From Bacteroidales bacterium (lineage in GTDB: Bacteria; Bacteroidota; Bacteroidia; Bacteroidales; UBA932), in contig JAGBSL010000078.1 of NCBI GenBank assembly GCA_017631875.1, positions 1 through 64,000 of the forward strand: a DNA stretch of 64,000 bases. Reading direction: 5' to 3'. The notes beneath the pieces are model-generated. The model worked only from the letters and a program-made list of their open reading frames with translations, searched no databases and was not told the DNA's origin. The position numbers and the translations under genes are program-made. Each line of letters opens with the position of its first letter. Positions within the stretch are counted from its first letter, which is position 1. Positions 16,732-25,127 of this stretch are shown piece by piece.

Positions 16732-16782
16732 CTATTCTAAAGAATAGAGGGTTGGTTTTGTGGGGGATTGTTGCTATCTTTG
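16732..16782 (+). promoter_or_regulatory. Polysaccharide operon promoter with adjacent palindrome
   Basis: TTGG (16752-16755), a 19-bp spacer and TATCTTTG (16775-16782) form a likely promoter. Directly upstream CTATTCT-AA-AGAATAG (16732-16747) is a perfect inverted repeat that could be an operator. Transcription from about 16789 would give a G-rich leader of about 210 nt before the export gene, long enough for UpxY-type control. No matching inverted repeat is seen on the other side, so I see no evidence of an invertible promoter. Confidence 0.55.
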
Positions 16783-16999
16783 CATGATTTATATCTTGTC
16801 CGTAGTGTGTCTTGGTGTGAGGGGATCTTGAATCGGGTTCATGTGGACCTCGTGGGAAGTGTAAGGGTGAATGTAAGGGACAGTGTGAAGGGTCATGCAG
16901 GGGACCTATGTGGGAATGGATGGAGAGGTTGGTAGGGAGTTTGTAAGGGACACGCGGCGGTGGGGTAGATGGCGTGAAAAACAAAAAATAAAGCAATAT

Positions 17000-17809
17000 A
17001 TGACATCCAGAAAAAACATTCTGATTGCGCTGATGGTGGCGCTTGTGGCGGTGGTCTCTTGCGGACAGGTAAAGGACATCGCTTATTTCCAGAACAAGGT
17101 GGTGGATCAGCCTGAGGCTATCGACAAGCATGCGGGTATCGTGATCCAGCCTAAGGACATGCTCTCTATCGTGGTTTCGAGCAGGAATCCTGAGCTTGTG
17201 GCTATGTTCAACCTCCCTGTGATCAGCTACCAGGCCGGATCTGAGGTCGTAGCGGGAGCGGGCCAGCAGAGGCTCATGGGATATGTGGTCGACAACGATG
17301 GAAACATCGACTTCCCGGTTCTCGGACCGATCAAGGTTGCGGGCCTCACAAGATGGGAGCTCTCGAACCTCATCAAGGACAAGCTCATCAAGGACGGCCT
17401 CCTCACAGATGCAGTGGTGACAGTCGAGTTCATGAACTTCAAGGTCTCTGTCATCGGTGAGGTGAATTCTCCGGGAACATACACCCTCACAAACGACAAG
17501 GTCACAATCCTCCAGGCGATCAGCCTTGCGCGTGACCTGACCATCTTCGGAGAGCGCGAGAACGTGTGCGTGATCCGCGAGAGAGAGGGCGAGCGAGTGA
17601 TCTACGAGATCAACCTGTGCGACGTGAGCATGTTCAATTCGCCTGCATACTATCTCCAGCAGAACGACGTGGTATACGTCCAGCCAAGCCAGATCAAGGC
17701 ACGCCAGTCTACAACTGACGACAAGGCACTCAGACTTACAAGCATCTTCGTATCCGGAGGCTCCCTCCTGGTGTCGATCGCGGCACTTATCGTTAACCTC
17801 GTAAGATAA
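17000..17809 (+). CDS. Polysaccharide export lipoprotein (Wza/OPX family)
   Basis: OPX proteins form or complete the outer-membrane exit for capsule or exopolysaccharide. The frame is open from 16895, but the signal sequence sets the start at 17000: MTSRKNILIALMVALVAVVS followed by C21, a lipoprotein signal. The Poly_export domain spans about 40-145 (IVIQPKDMLSIVVSSRNPEL, GYVVDNDGNIDFPVLGPIKV) and an SLBB domain about 150-235 (VIGEVNSPGTYTL). A hydrophobic C-terminal segment, GGSLLVSIAALIVNLV, is common in the Bacteroidetes forms. It is the first gene of the polysaccharide locus, 37 bp before the co-polymerase. Confidence 0.94.
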   Translation: MTSRKNILIALMVALVAVVSCGQVKDIAYFQNKVVDQPEAIDKHAGIVIQPKDMLSIVVSSRNPELVAMFNLPVISYQAGSEVVAGAGQQRLMGYVVDNDGNIDFPVLGPIKVAGLTRWELSNLIKDKLIKDGLLTDAVVTVEFMNFKVSVIGEVNSPGTYTLTNDKVTILQAISLARDLTIFGERENVCVIREREGERVIYEINLCDVSMFNSPAYYLQQNDVVYVQPSQIKARQSTTDDKALRLTSIFVSGGSLLVSIAALIVNLVR

Positions 17810-17846
17810 CGTCAACCTCGTCAGATAAACAGAAAACAATCAAGTC

Positions 17847-20252
17847 ATGACTGAAAACTATAACACAACCAACAACACATTCCTCCAGGAGGACGAGTCA
17901 TCGATCCAGCTCATCGACCTGTGGCACATGATATGGGACCACAAGTGGTGGTACGTGGGCTCGGTGATCGTATGTATCCTCTTCGCAGGATTCTACCTCT
18001 ACCGCACTCCGGACACATACACCAGAAGCGCCAAGGTCATCATCGACGAGAGTGACCAGGATGCAACGATGCGTAACCTCGGTGTAGCATCGGCAAACAT
18101 GATGCGTCTTCGCAGTTTCAACAGCGTCGAGAACGAAATGGTGGCCCTCTCGTCACCTGACCTCATGCAGGTCGTGGTCGAGAGACTCAACCTCCAGACA
18201 AGATACGTCGAGAAGCAGCTCCTCAGGGACGTGGAGCTCTACACCAACACACCGGTTGAGATGGTTCTCGCAGGCGGCAACCCGCAGGGCGGATTCTCGC
18301 TCACACTCTCTCCTGCTGGCAATGGTAAGGTCGCTCTGTCAGACTTCCAGATCCGTGACGAGAAGATCAAGAAGCAGATCGTGGGATCATTCGGTGACAC
18401 TCTCCAGACACCTGTCGGATCCCTCGTCATCCTTGACAACGTCCGCAACGACTCCGAGTTCATCCACCCGATCAGGACCTCATGGGCAAACAGCATGGCT
18501 GTAGCCAAGGGATACAGCAGCAAGCTGAACATTTCGCTTGCCGGCAAGGAGTCATCTGTGATTGTGATCTCGATGAACGACACATACCCAAGCCGCTCAT
18601 CATCGATCATTAGCAGCCTCATCGACGTCTACAACGAGGTGTGGATCGCCAACAAGAACAGGTCGGCAATCAACACCACCGAGTTCATCAACGAGAGACT
18701 CGTGGTCATCGAGCAGGACCTCGCGGCAGTAGAGGAGGCCCTCAAGAAATACAAGTCAAGCAACAACCTTACAGACATCAAGGCTGTAGCGCAGAACTAC
18801 CTCGAGGAGTCAAGCCACTATGCAACAAAGGCATTCGAGGTGAATAACCAGATATCGATCGCCAAGTTCATCAGGGACTACCTCAATGACCCTGCGAACA
18901 GCATGTCACTGATCCCTTCTAACCTCGGCCTCACAAGCGGCTCGGTAGAAACCCAGATCAAGGAATACAACGAGATCGTCCTCCAGAGAGACCGTCTCCT
19001 GACAGGCAGCGGCGAGAACAACCCTCTCATCACTGACCTCAACGCATCCCTCGCTTCGATCCGCTCCGCGATCCTCCGCTCGGTCGAGAACCTCATCGCA
19101 ACCCTCGACCTCCAGCTCGCAAAGATCCAGAGCCAGGAGCAGCAGATCCTCGCAAGAATGTCATCAAGCTCAGGCCAGGAGCTCCAGCTCCTCTCGATCG
19201 AGCGTCAGCAGCAGATCACCCAGAACCTGTACATGTTCCTCCTCCAGAAGCGTGAGGAGAACGAGCTCGCAGCCCTGATCAACGTCGGCAACACACGCGT
19301 GATCATGAACCCTAACGGTTCAAGCAACCCTGTTGCCCCTAACAAGATGATGATCCTCTTCGCTGCACTCGTGCTCGGTATGGGTATTCCGTTCGCGGTA
19401 TACTTCCTCAAGAGGATGCTCGATAACACTGTCAAGACAAAGGGCGACCTCGGACACCTCTCGGTGCCGTTCCTCGCAGAGATCCCTCGCTACGTCAGAA
19501 AGGAAGACCGCTTCAAGAAGTTCAATCCGTTCAAGGATGAGCATGATATCACGATGACCAAGATCATCGTTGAGCCGGGCAGCCGCGACATGATGAACGA
19601 GGCATACCGCGTCCTCAGAACCAACCTCGACCTGATGATCGGTAAGAAGGCCGGATCAACAGTATTGATGTTCACATCATTCAACCCTGCGGCCGGTAAG
19701 ACCTTCACCGTAATGAACATCGCAGCCAGCATGGCCCTCAAGGGCGCAAGAGTCGCTCTGGTCGACCTCGACCTCCGCAAGGCGTCCCTCAGCAAGGCCC
19801 TCGGCATTGAGCACAGCGGCGCGGCGGCATACCTCAACGGCAAGTCAGCGGACTACAGACAGAACCTCGACGAGATCCAGCCAGGCCTCTTCGTCCTCCC
19901 TGTCGGAACCCTTCCGCCGAACCCGACAGAGCTTCTCCTCTCTGACAACTTCAAGACCATGATCGAGCAGATGAGAAGCCAGTTCGACTACATCTTCCTC
20001 GACTGTCCGCCGATCGACCTCGTGGCCGACTCGAGCATCATCACCGAGGCTGTCGACATGACCGTATTCGTGATGAGGGCAGGACTGATGGACAAGCGCA
20101 TCCTTCCTGTCATCGAAGACCTCTACAAGTCGAAGAAGTACAACCACATGACCATGATCCTCAACAGCGTGGACATCCAGTACAAGAAGTACGGCTACGG
20201 ACGCTCCGGCTACGGATATGGCTACGGCTACGGAAACGAAGACGAAAAATAA
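17847..20252 (+). CDS. Polysaccharide co-polymerase with BY-kinase domain (Wzc-like)
   Basis: Wzc proteins set chain length and couple polymerisation to export through cycles of tyrosine autophosphorylation. The 801 residues have a Wzz domain with TM1 at about 36-52 (YVGSVIVCILFAGFYLY), a coiled periplasmic part (about 270-480) and TM2 near 502-521. The cytoplasmic kinase carries Walker A FNPAAGKT (about 611-618), Walker A' VALVDLDLRKAS (about 636) and Walker B IFLDCPPIDLVAD (about 718). The tail YKKYGYGRSGYGYGYGYG is the tyrosine cluster. The A loop has PAAGKT where most relatives have PGEGKS/T. The partner phosphatase gene follows directly. Confidence 0.95.
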   Translation: MTENYNTTNNTFLQEDESSIQLIDLWHMIWDHKWWYVGSVIVCILFAGFYLYRTPDTYTRSAKVIIDESDQDATMRNLGVASANMMRLRSFNSVENEMVALSSPDLMQVVVERLNLQTRYVEKQLLRDVELYTNTPVEMVLAGGNPQGGFSLTLSPAGNGKVALSDFQIRDEKIKKQIVGSFGDTLQTPVGSLVILDNVRNDSEFIHPIRTSWANSMAVAKGYSSKLNISLAGKESSVIVISMNDTYPSRSSSIISSLIDVYNEVWIANKNRSAINTTEFINERLVVIEQDLAAVEEALKKYKSSNNLTDIKAVAQNYLEESSHYATKAFEVNNQISIAKFIRDYLNDPANSMSLIPSNLGLTSGSVETQIKEYNEIVLQRDRLLTGSGENNPLITDLNASLASIRSAILRSVENLIATLDLQLAKIQSQEQQILARMSSSSGQELQLLSIERQQQITQNLYMFLLQKREENELAALINVGNTRVIMNPNGSSNPVAPNKMMILFAALVLGMGIPFAVYFLKRMLDNTVKTKGDLGHLSVPFLAEIPRYVRKEDRFKKFNPFKDEHDITMTKIIVEPGSRDMMNEAYRVLRTNLDLMIGKKAGSTVLMFTSFNPAAGKTFTVMNIAASMALKGARVALVDLDLRKASLSKALGIEHSGAAAYLNGKSADYRQNLDEIQPGLFVLPVGTLPPNPTELLLSDNFKTMIEQMRSQFDYIFLDCPPIDLVADSSIITEAVDMTVFVMRAGLMDKRILPVIEDLYKSKKYNHMTMILNSVDIQYKKYGYGRSGYGYGYGYGNEDEK

Positions 20253-20258
20253 ATAATC

Positions 20259-20972
20259 ATGGGAATCATCGACATATTCAAGAAAAAGCAGTCGTTCATG
20301 ACGGCCGGAGTCCTCAAGGGGACCACCGACCGTCATTCCCACATACTATACGGGGTGGATGACGGCATAGCGACCCTCGAAGATTCCCTCGCAGTCCTGG
20401 CATTCCAGGAAGAGGCCGGCATCACCGACGTATGGTGCACCCCTCACATCATGGAGGACACCCCGAACACCACTGACGGCCTCCGTCAGCGTTTCGCAGA
20501 GCTCCAGCGGGCATACACCGGCGGCATCCGCCTCCACCTTGCGGCGGAGTACATGCTCGACAACCTCTTCGACGCACGCCTTGAGGCGGGTGACCTCCTC
20601 ACGATGGAAGGCGACACGGTCCTTGTCGAGACATCGACCTGGAATCCACCTCCGGGCCTGTACGACGCCTTCCGCAACCTCCAGAAAGCGGGTTACCATC
20701 CGCTCTTCGCCCACCCCGAGCGCTACCGCTACCTGTCCGAGACAGGCTACGAGAATCTCCACAAGATGGGCATACAGTTCCAGATGAACCTGGGATCCAT
20801 ACTCGGATACTACGGAGACACGGCCAAGGCAAAGGCCGAGTTCCTCCTCGAAAAAGGCTGGTACAGCGCCCTCGGAAGCGACTGCCACCGCCTCAAGACC
20901 ATAAAGGAACACTACACCCGCGACACCCTCACGGCCAGTGTCCTGAAACATTTGACCAGATTGTCAATATAA
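20259..20972 (+). CDS. PHP-type protein-tyrosine phosphatase (CpsB/YwqE-like)
   Basis: These metal-dependent phosphatases remove phosphate from the tyrosine tail of the BY-kinase and so regulate capsule output. The 237-residue protein has the PHP metal ligands DRHSHILYGVDDG (H26, H28), CTPHIMEDTPN, HPERYRYL and GSDCHRL in the expected order. It begins MGIIDIFKKK, a basic N-terminus also seen in Bacteroidetes relatives. The ATG is 6 bp after the kinase stop, so the two are translated as a pair. The product is cytosolic. Confidence 0.93.
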   Translation: MGIIDIFKKKQSFMTAGVLKGTTDRHSHILYGVDDGIATLEDSLAVLAFQEEAGITDVWCTPHIMEDTPNTTDGLRQRFAELQRAYTGGIRLHLAAEYMLDNLFDARLEAGDLLTMEGDTVLVETSTWNPPPGLYDAFRNLQKAGYHPLFAHPERYRYLSETGYENLHKMGIQFQMNLGSILGYYGDTAKAKAEFLLEKGWYSALGSDCHRLKTIKEHYTRDTLTASVLKHLTRLSI

Positions 20973-20992
20973 CCTTGTCAGTAATGATGTAG

Positions 20993-21037
20993 TACGTCAT
21001 TGCGAGGAGGGACAAAGTCCCGACGTGGCAATCTTTA
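20993..21037. repeat. REP-like palindrome overlapping the start of upxY
   Basis: TACGTCATTGCGAGG, the hairpin GGGAC-AAA-GTCCC and CGTGGCAATCTTTA match the 14262-14306 copy at all but one or two positions. The GTG inside the right end (21025) is the only plausible start of the upxY frame. Confidence 0.88.
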
Positions 21038-21654
21038 AAACAAACCAAAAAGAATTGTTGCTGGACAGTACAAGACCAATTGGTAAAACCCTAAATACAC
21101 CTTCTGGACGCCCGGAGACCACCTCTGCGGGTGTCCTACCTCAGTGGCATGTCCTTCGTGCGACCTACGCTAGAGAACTGAAAGTGCAGGACCAGCTTCG
21201 TGAGCACGGCATCCGCACCTTCATCCCGATGACATGGCACAAGTCCGATCCGGCGACCGGCAAGCAGAAGACCCTCGTCCCAGCCATAACCGGCCTGGTC
21301 TTCGCCCAAGCCACAAGAGAAGCCCTCGACGCATACATCCGCAGCTTCGGCGACGCCCGCCCCGTCAACTACTACTGGGACCGCACCGCAAACCGCCCCC
21401 TCACCGTCCCTGACAAGGCCATGGAAGACTTCATAGCCATCGCCTCGACCATGGACCCAGACCTGATCTACCTCACCGAGATCAGCGACAAGCTCCGTGA
21501 AGGCCAGAAGGTCATCGTCAAGGAAGGCCCCTTCAAAGGCGTTGAAGGCAAGGTCGTCCGCATCCGCAAATCCCGCCGCATCATGGTCGAGATCCCCGGC
21601 ATGCTCGCCGTCGCCTCGACTTATGTGGGGGTGGGGAATGTTGAAATTATTTAA
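21025..21654 (+). CDS. UpxY-family transcription antiterminator (NusG-like)
   Basis: UpxY proteins are NusG paralogues that ride RNA polymerase and prevent early termination in their own capsule operon. The 209-residue product has an NGN domain from about residue 39 (QWHVLRATYARELKVQDQL, FIPMTWHK) and a KOW motif near 160-185 (KEGPFKGVEGKVVRIRKSRR). There is no ATG in frame before residue 69, so the start is taken as GTG at 21025, which lies inside a palindromic repeat. The first 30 residues are not conserved and have lower GC. A partner UpxZ gene, usual in Bacteroides fragilis loci, is not seen. A start at TTG 21055 is also possible. Confidence 0.88.
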   Translation: MAIFKTNQKELLLDSTRPIGKTLNTPSGRPETTSAGVLPQWHVLRATYARELKVQDQLREHGIRTFIPMTWHKSDPATGKQKTLVPAITGLVFAQATREALDAYIRSFGDARPVNYYWDRTANRPLTVPDKAMEDFIAIASTMDPDLIYLTEISDKLREGQKVIVKEGPFKGVEGKVVRIRKSRRIMVEIPGMLAVASTYVGVGNVEII

Positions 21655-21665
21655 ACCCTAACATT

Positions 21666-23579
21666 ATGGGAAGACTAATAAAGATTCTTAACCAGTACGT
21701 AAGCAAGTATATCAGCACGCGTGTAATTTTCGCTGTCGATATGATTTTGTCATTCCTGGCATCACTGCTTGCGATCCTTGCCACCAAGCTCTTCATTCCG
21801 ATAGACCTTCTTGGCGCAGGTTCGGCCACAATATGGCTTTCGACCTCATTGGTGGCCTCATTCTTTCTGATCTGGTCCCTCAGGACCTACAGGATCATCA
21901 TCCGCCACATGACCATCAGAGAGTTCGGCCGCTTCGTCCTCCTCTCCTTCTTCAAGGTCCTCGTGCTCGGATTCGTATACGGCGTCGCAGTAGCAGCGGA
22001 CACAAGCCTCTGCGTGCTCATGGCCTCAGACTTCCTCCTTACCTTCGCCGGCTTCTTCTTCCTCAGAATGGCCATGCTCCTGGCGTACGATTATGTCAAG
22101 GAGAGAATGGACGTCAGAAAGAACACATTCAACGTCCTCATCTATGGCGTAGGCGTAAAGTCAGTATCGCTCATTCCACGCCTGCAGGACTCCTCGCATT
22201 ATAACATCGTCGGCTTCCTCCAGTACGGTAAAAGCAATGTCTCACACGTCATCTCAGAGAAGAAAACCTTCTACGTAAGCACAGAACAGGAGTTTGACGA
22301 CGCCATAGCGGCTGTAGACGCAGACGCCATCCTCTTCGCTACAGAGGAAGATGCCCGTCTCGAGAAAGACCGCATGATCAAGTATGCGATTGACTTGGGC
22401 ATCAAGATGCTCTTCGCTCCGCCTATCGACGAGATGGTAGACGGCAAGCCGAACCATTCCCTCAGAAACATCGAGATCGAGGACCTTCTCATGCGTCCGG
22501 AAATCAAGATCTCCATGGAAGAGATAATCGACAACTTCAAGGGCAAGACAGTCATGGTTACCGGAGCAGCAGGATCGATCGGATCCGAGCTCTGCCGCCA
22601 GCTCGCAACCTTCGGAATCAAAGAGCTTGTGCTCTATGATAACTCCGAGACTCCTATGCACAACCTCAGGCTCGAGCTTGAAGAGAAGTTCCCTGAACTC
22701 AACTTCATCCCAGTGATCGGAGACGTCCGTCTCCTCCCACGCCTGGACTATGCATTCAGAAAATGGAGACCACAGGTAGTCTTCCACGCAGCGGCATATA
22801 AGCACGTTCCTCTCATGGAGGAGAACCCATGCGAAGCGGTTCTTGTTAACGTAGCAGGTTCACGCAACGTCGCAGACAAGTGTATCGAGTACGACGTAGA
22901 GAAGATGGTCATGGTATCTACCGACAAGGCGGTCAACCCGACAAACATCATGGGCTGCACCAAGCGCCTGGCCGAGATCTACGTCCAGTCCATGGGACTC
23001 GCCATGGAGCAGAGCAAGAAGGCCGGCAAGACCAAGTTCGTGACCACACGCTTCGGAAACGTCCTCGGCTCCAACGGCTCAGTTATCCCACGCTTCCGCG
23101 AGCAGATCGCAAAGGGCGGCCCTGTAACAGTGACCCATCCGGAGATCACCCGCTTCTTCATGACCATCCCAGAGGCCTGCCGCCTCGTAATGGAAGCAGC
23201 GACGATGTCTACCGGCAACCAGATCTTCGTCTTCGACATGGGCGAGTCAGTCAAGATCGACGACCTCGCACGCAGGATGATCCAGCTCGCCGGCTTCACC
23301 CCTGACAAGGATATCAAGATCGAATACAGCGGCCTCCGCCCAGGCGAGAAACTCTACGAGGAAGTCCTCTCCAACAACGAGAACACCCTCCCAACCGACC
23401 ACAACCGCATCCGCATAGCCAAGGTCCGCGAATACGACTACGCCGACGCCCTTGCAGGTGTTGACGAGCTTGAGCGTCTTTCACGCGAGGTTGAGATTCC
23501 TGCCATGGTTAAGCTGATGAAGGATATTGTGCCGGAGTTTATATCTAAGAATTCGAGGTTTGCGGAGTTTGATAAATAA
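21666..23579 (+). CDS. Membrane-bound nucleotide-sugar 4,6-dehydratase (WbpM/CapD/PglF-like)
   Basis: These enzymes convert UDP-GlcNAc to a UDP-4-keto-6-deoxy sugar, the first step to sugars such as QuiNAc, FucNAc or bacillosamine. The 637 residues have four N-terminal membrane helices within about 1-140, a CoA-binding-like middle and a C-terminal SDR domain. The SDR domain has TGAAGSIGSEL near 298 and STDKAVNPTNIMGCTKR, the family's active-site segment. RPGEKLYEEVLS and IRIAKVREYDY are family signatures. Together with the DegT aminotransferase and PglC-like transferase at 36.6-38.5 kb it could make a 4-amino-4,6-dideoxy sugar. Confidence 0.94.
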   Translation: MGRLIKILNQYVSKYISTRVIFAVDMILSFLASLLAILATKLFIPIDLLGAGSATIWLSTSLVASFFLIWSLRTYRIIIRHMTIREFGRFVLLSFFKVLVLGFVYGVAVAADTSLCVLMASDFLLTFAGFFFLRMAMLLAYDYVKERMDVRKNTFNVLIYGVGVKSVSLIPRLQDSSHYNIVGFLQYGKSNVSHVISEKKTFYVSTEQEFDDAIAAVDADAILFATEEDARLEKDRMIKYAIDLGIKMLFAPPIDEMVDGKPNHSLRNIEIEDLLMRPEIKISMEEIIDNFKGKTVMVTGAAGSIGSELCRQLATFGIKELVLYDNSETPMHNLRLELEEKFPELNFIPVIGDVRLLPRLDYAFRKWRPQVVFHAAAYKHVPLMEENPCEAVLVNVAGSRNVADKCIEYDVEKMVMVSTDKAVNPTNIMGCTKRLAEIYVQSMGLAMEQSKKAGKTKFVTTRFGNVLGSNGSVIPRFREQIAKGGPVTVTHPEITRFFMTIPEACRLVMEAATMSTGNQIFVFDMGESVKIDDLARRMIQLAGFTPDKDIKIEYSGLRPGEKLYEEVLSNNENTLPTDHNRIRIAKVREYDYADALAGVDELERLSREVEIPAMVKLMKDIVPEFISKNSRFAEFDK

Positions 23580-23609
23580 TGCAATTCTAATTCATATTTC
23601 ATTTTTAAA

Positions 23610-25127
23610 ATGAATCAACTAAAGTCAGGCGTAGTTTTAAATTACATATTAATTCTTTTCAATACTCTAGTAGGTCTGGTTTATACTCCATATATGCTAC
23701 GCATGATGGGGCAGAGTGAATATGGGTTATATGCATTGGTTGCATCTGTAATATCATATCTTACAATTCTTGATTTAGGTCTAGGTAATGCAGTAATACG
23801 ATATACTGCTAAGTTTCGAGCAGAGAATAAAATGCAAGAACAGTATGAAATGTTTGGAATGTTTTTTATTCTCTATCTAGCTATTGGAATTATAGCTCTC
23901 TTTGCCGGCTGTGCTTTATGTTTCAATGTTGACTCTATATTTGGCTCAACAATGACAATCGCAGAGTTAGAGAAAGCACGTATTATGCTGATAATGCTTG
24001 TTTTTAATCTGGCTTTTACATTTCCTATGAGCATTTTTGGATCCATAATCACAGCATATGAAAGGTTTGTTTTTCCTAGGATTGTAACAATCATAAGAAT
24101 TATCTTGAATACTATAGTCATGGTTGTTTTGTTGAAAATGGGTTATAGAGCAATAGCAATGGTTATCGTTCAAACTGTTTTCAACCTTCTTACCTTATGT
24201 TTAAACTATATTTATTGTAAGAAAAAACTTCATATCAAGATTTGTTTCGGAAAGTTCAATTGGAGTTTGCTAAAAGAAATCGCAATATATTCGTTTTGGA
24301 TTTTTTTGAATGTAATTATGGATAAAGTATACTGGAGCACAGGACAATTTGTTTTAGGGGCGCTGGTCGGCACGATTGCAGTTTCAGTATTTGCTGTGGC
24401 AATTCAGTTGCAACATCTATACATGCAATTCTCCTCTGCTATTTCAAGTATATTTTTACCTAAAGTTACCGCATTAGTCGCATCTGCAAGTAGTGATAAA
24501 GAGATTTCAGATTTGTTTATTAGAACAGGTCGAATTCAGTTTATTGTGATGGCATTTATACTATCTGGTTTTGTCGTTTTTGGAAAACAATTTATTTTAC
24601 TTTGGGCTGGTGTAGAGTATGTCGATGCCTATGTAATTTGCATTCTATTTTTTGTTTCACTGTTGATTCCACTGATTCAAAATTTAGGAATTACAATACT
24701 TCAGGCTAGGAATCAGATGAAATTTAGAAGCCTTTCTTATATAGTAATAGCAGTATTTGCCTTATTGCTACAGATCGTATTTGCAAAGAAATGGGGTGGA
24801 ATAGGTTGTGCAATAGCTGTTTCTGGTGCATTATTATTAGGCCAAGGACTTATTATGAATATATACTATACATTAAGGCAGGGAATTAACATATTAGAGT
24901 TTTGGAGGGAAATATTAAAGATGTCGATTGTTCCAGTGACTTTCATCTTAATTTCTTTGTTTGTTTTTCAACATATTAAACTGACTAACTGGTTAAGTTG
25001 GATTGCGGCCGTTATAGGATATTCTTTACTTTATATCCCTCTTTTCTGGAAATTTAGCATGAATCAATACGAACGAGCTATCATACTAACTCCAATTAAA
25101 AAGATATTCCAAAAAATCTTTAAATGA
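23610..25127 (+). CDS. wzx: Polysaccharide repeat-unit flippase (Wzx, MATE/MOP superfamily)
   Basis: Wzx moves lipid-linked repeat units across the inner membrane. The 505-residue protein is almost all membrane helices (12-14), such as SVVLNYILILFNTLVGLVYTP-like TM1 and LTILDLGLGNAVIRYTAKFR after TM2, the typical LGL..A..R..A pattern of the family. Codon use and low GC from here to about 33.0 kb contrast with the GC-rich genes upstream, as expected for the variable core of a capsule locus. Its stop overlaps the next gene by 4 bp (ATGA). Confidence 0.93.
   Translation: MNQLKSGVVLNYILILFNTLVGLVYTPYMLRMMGQSEYGLYALVASVISYLTILDLGLGNAVIRYTAKFRAENKMQEQYEMFGMFFILYLAIGIIALFAGCALCFNVDSIFGSTMTIAELEKARIMLIMLVFNLAFTFPMSIFGSIITAYERFVFPRIVTIIRIILNTIVMVVLLKMGYRAIAMVIVQTVFNLLTLCLNYIYCKKKLHIKICFGKFNWSLLKEIAIYSFWIFLNVIMDKVYWSTGQFVLGALVGTIAVSVFAVAIQLQHLYMQFSSAISSIFLPKVTALVASASSDKEISDLFIRTGRIQFIVMAFILSGFVVFGKQFILLWAGVEYVDAYVICILFFVSLLIPLIQNLGITILQARNQMKFRSLSYIVIAVFALLLQIVFAKKWGGIGCAIAVSGALLLGQGLIMNIYYTLRQGINILEFWREILKMSIVPVTFILISLFVFQHIKLTNWLSWIAAVIGYSLLYIPLFWKFSMNQYERAIILTPIKKIFQKIFK

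Noticed and set aside
16293..16747. Cysteine- and phenylalanine-rich repeat frames, and a Pro/His-rich frame on the other strand
   Set aside because: They come from a 52-bp repeat that lacks stops in several frames; the unit length is not a multiple of three, so the frame shifts each unit.
16700..17000. Invertible promoter of the Bacteroides capsule type
   Set aside because: Only one short palindrome is present, upstream of the promoter; no matching inverted repeat lies downstream.
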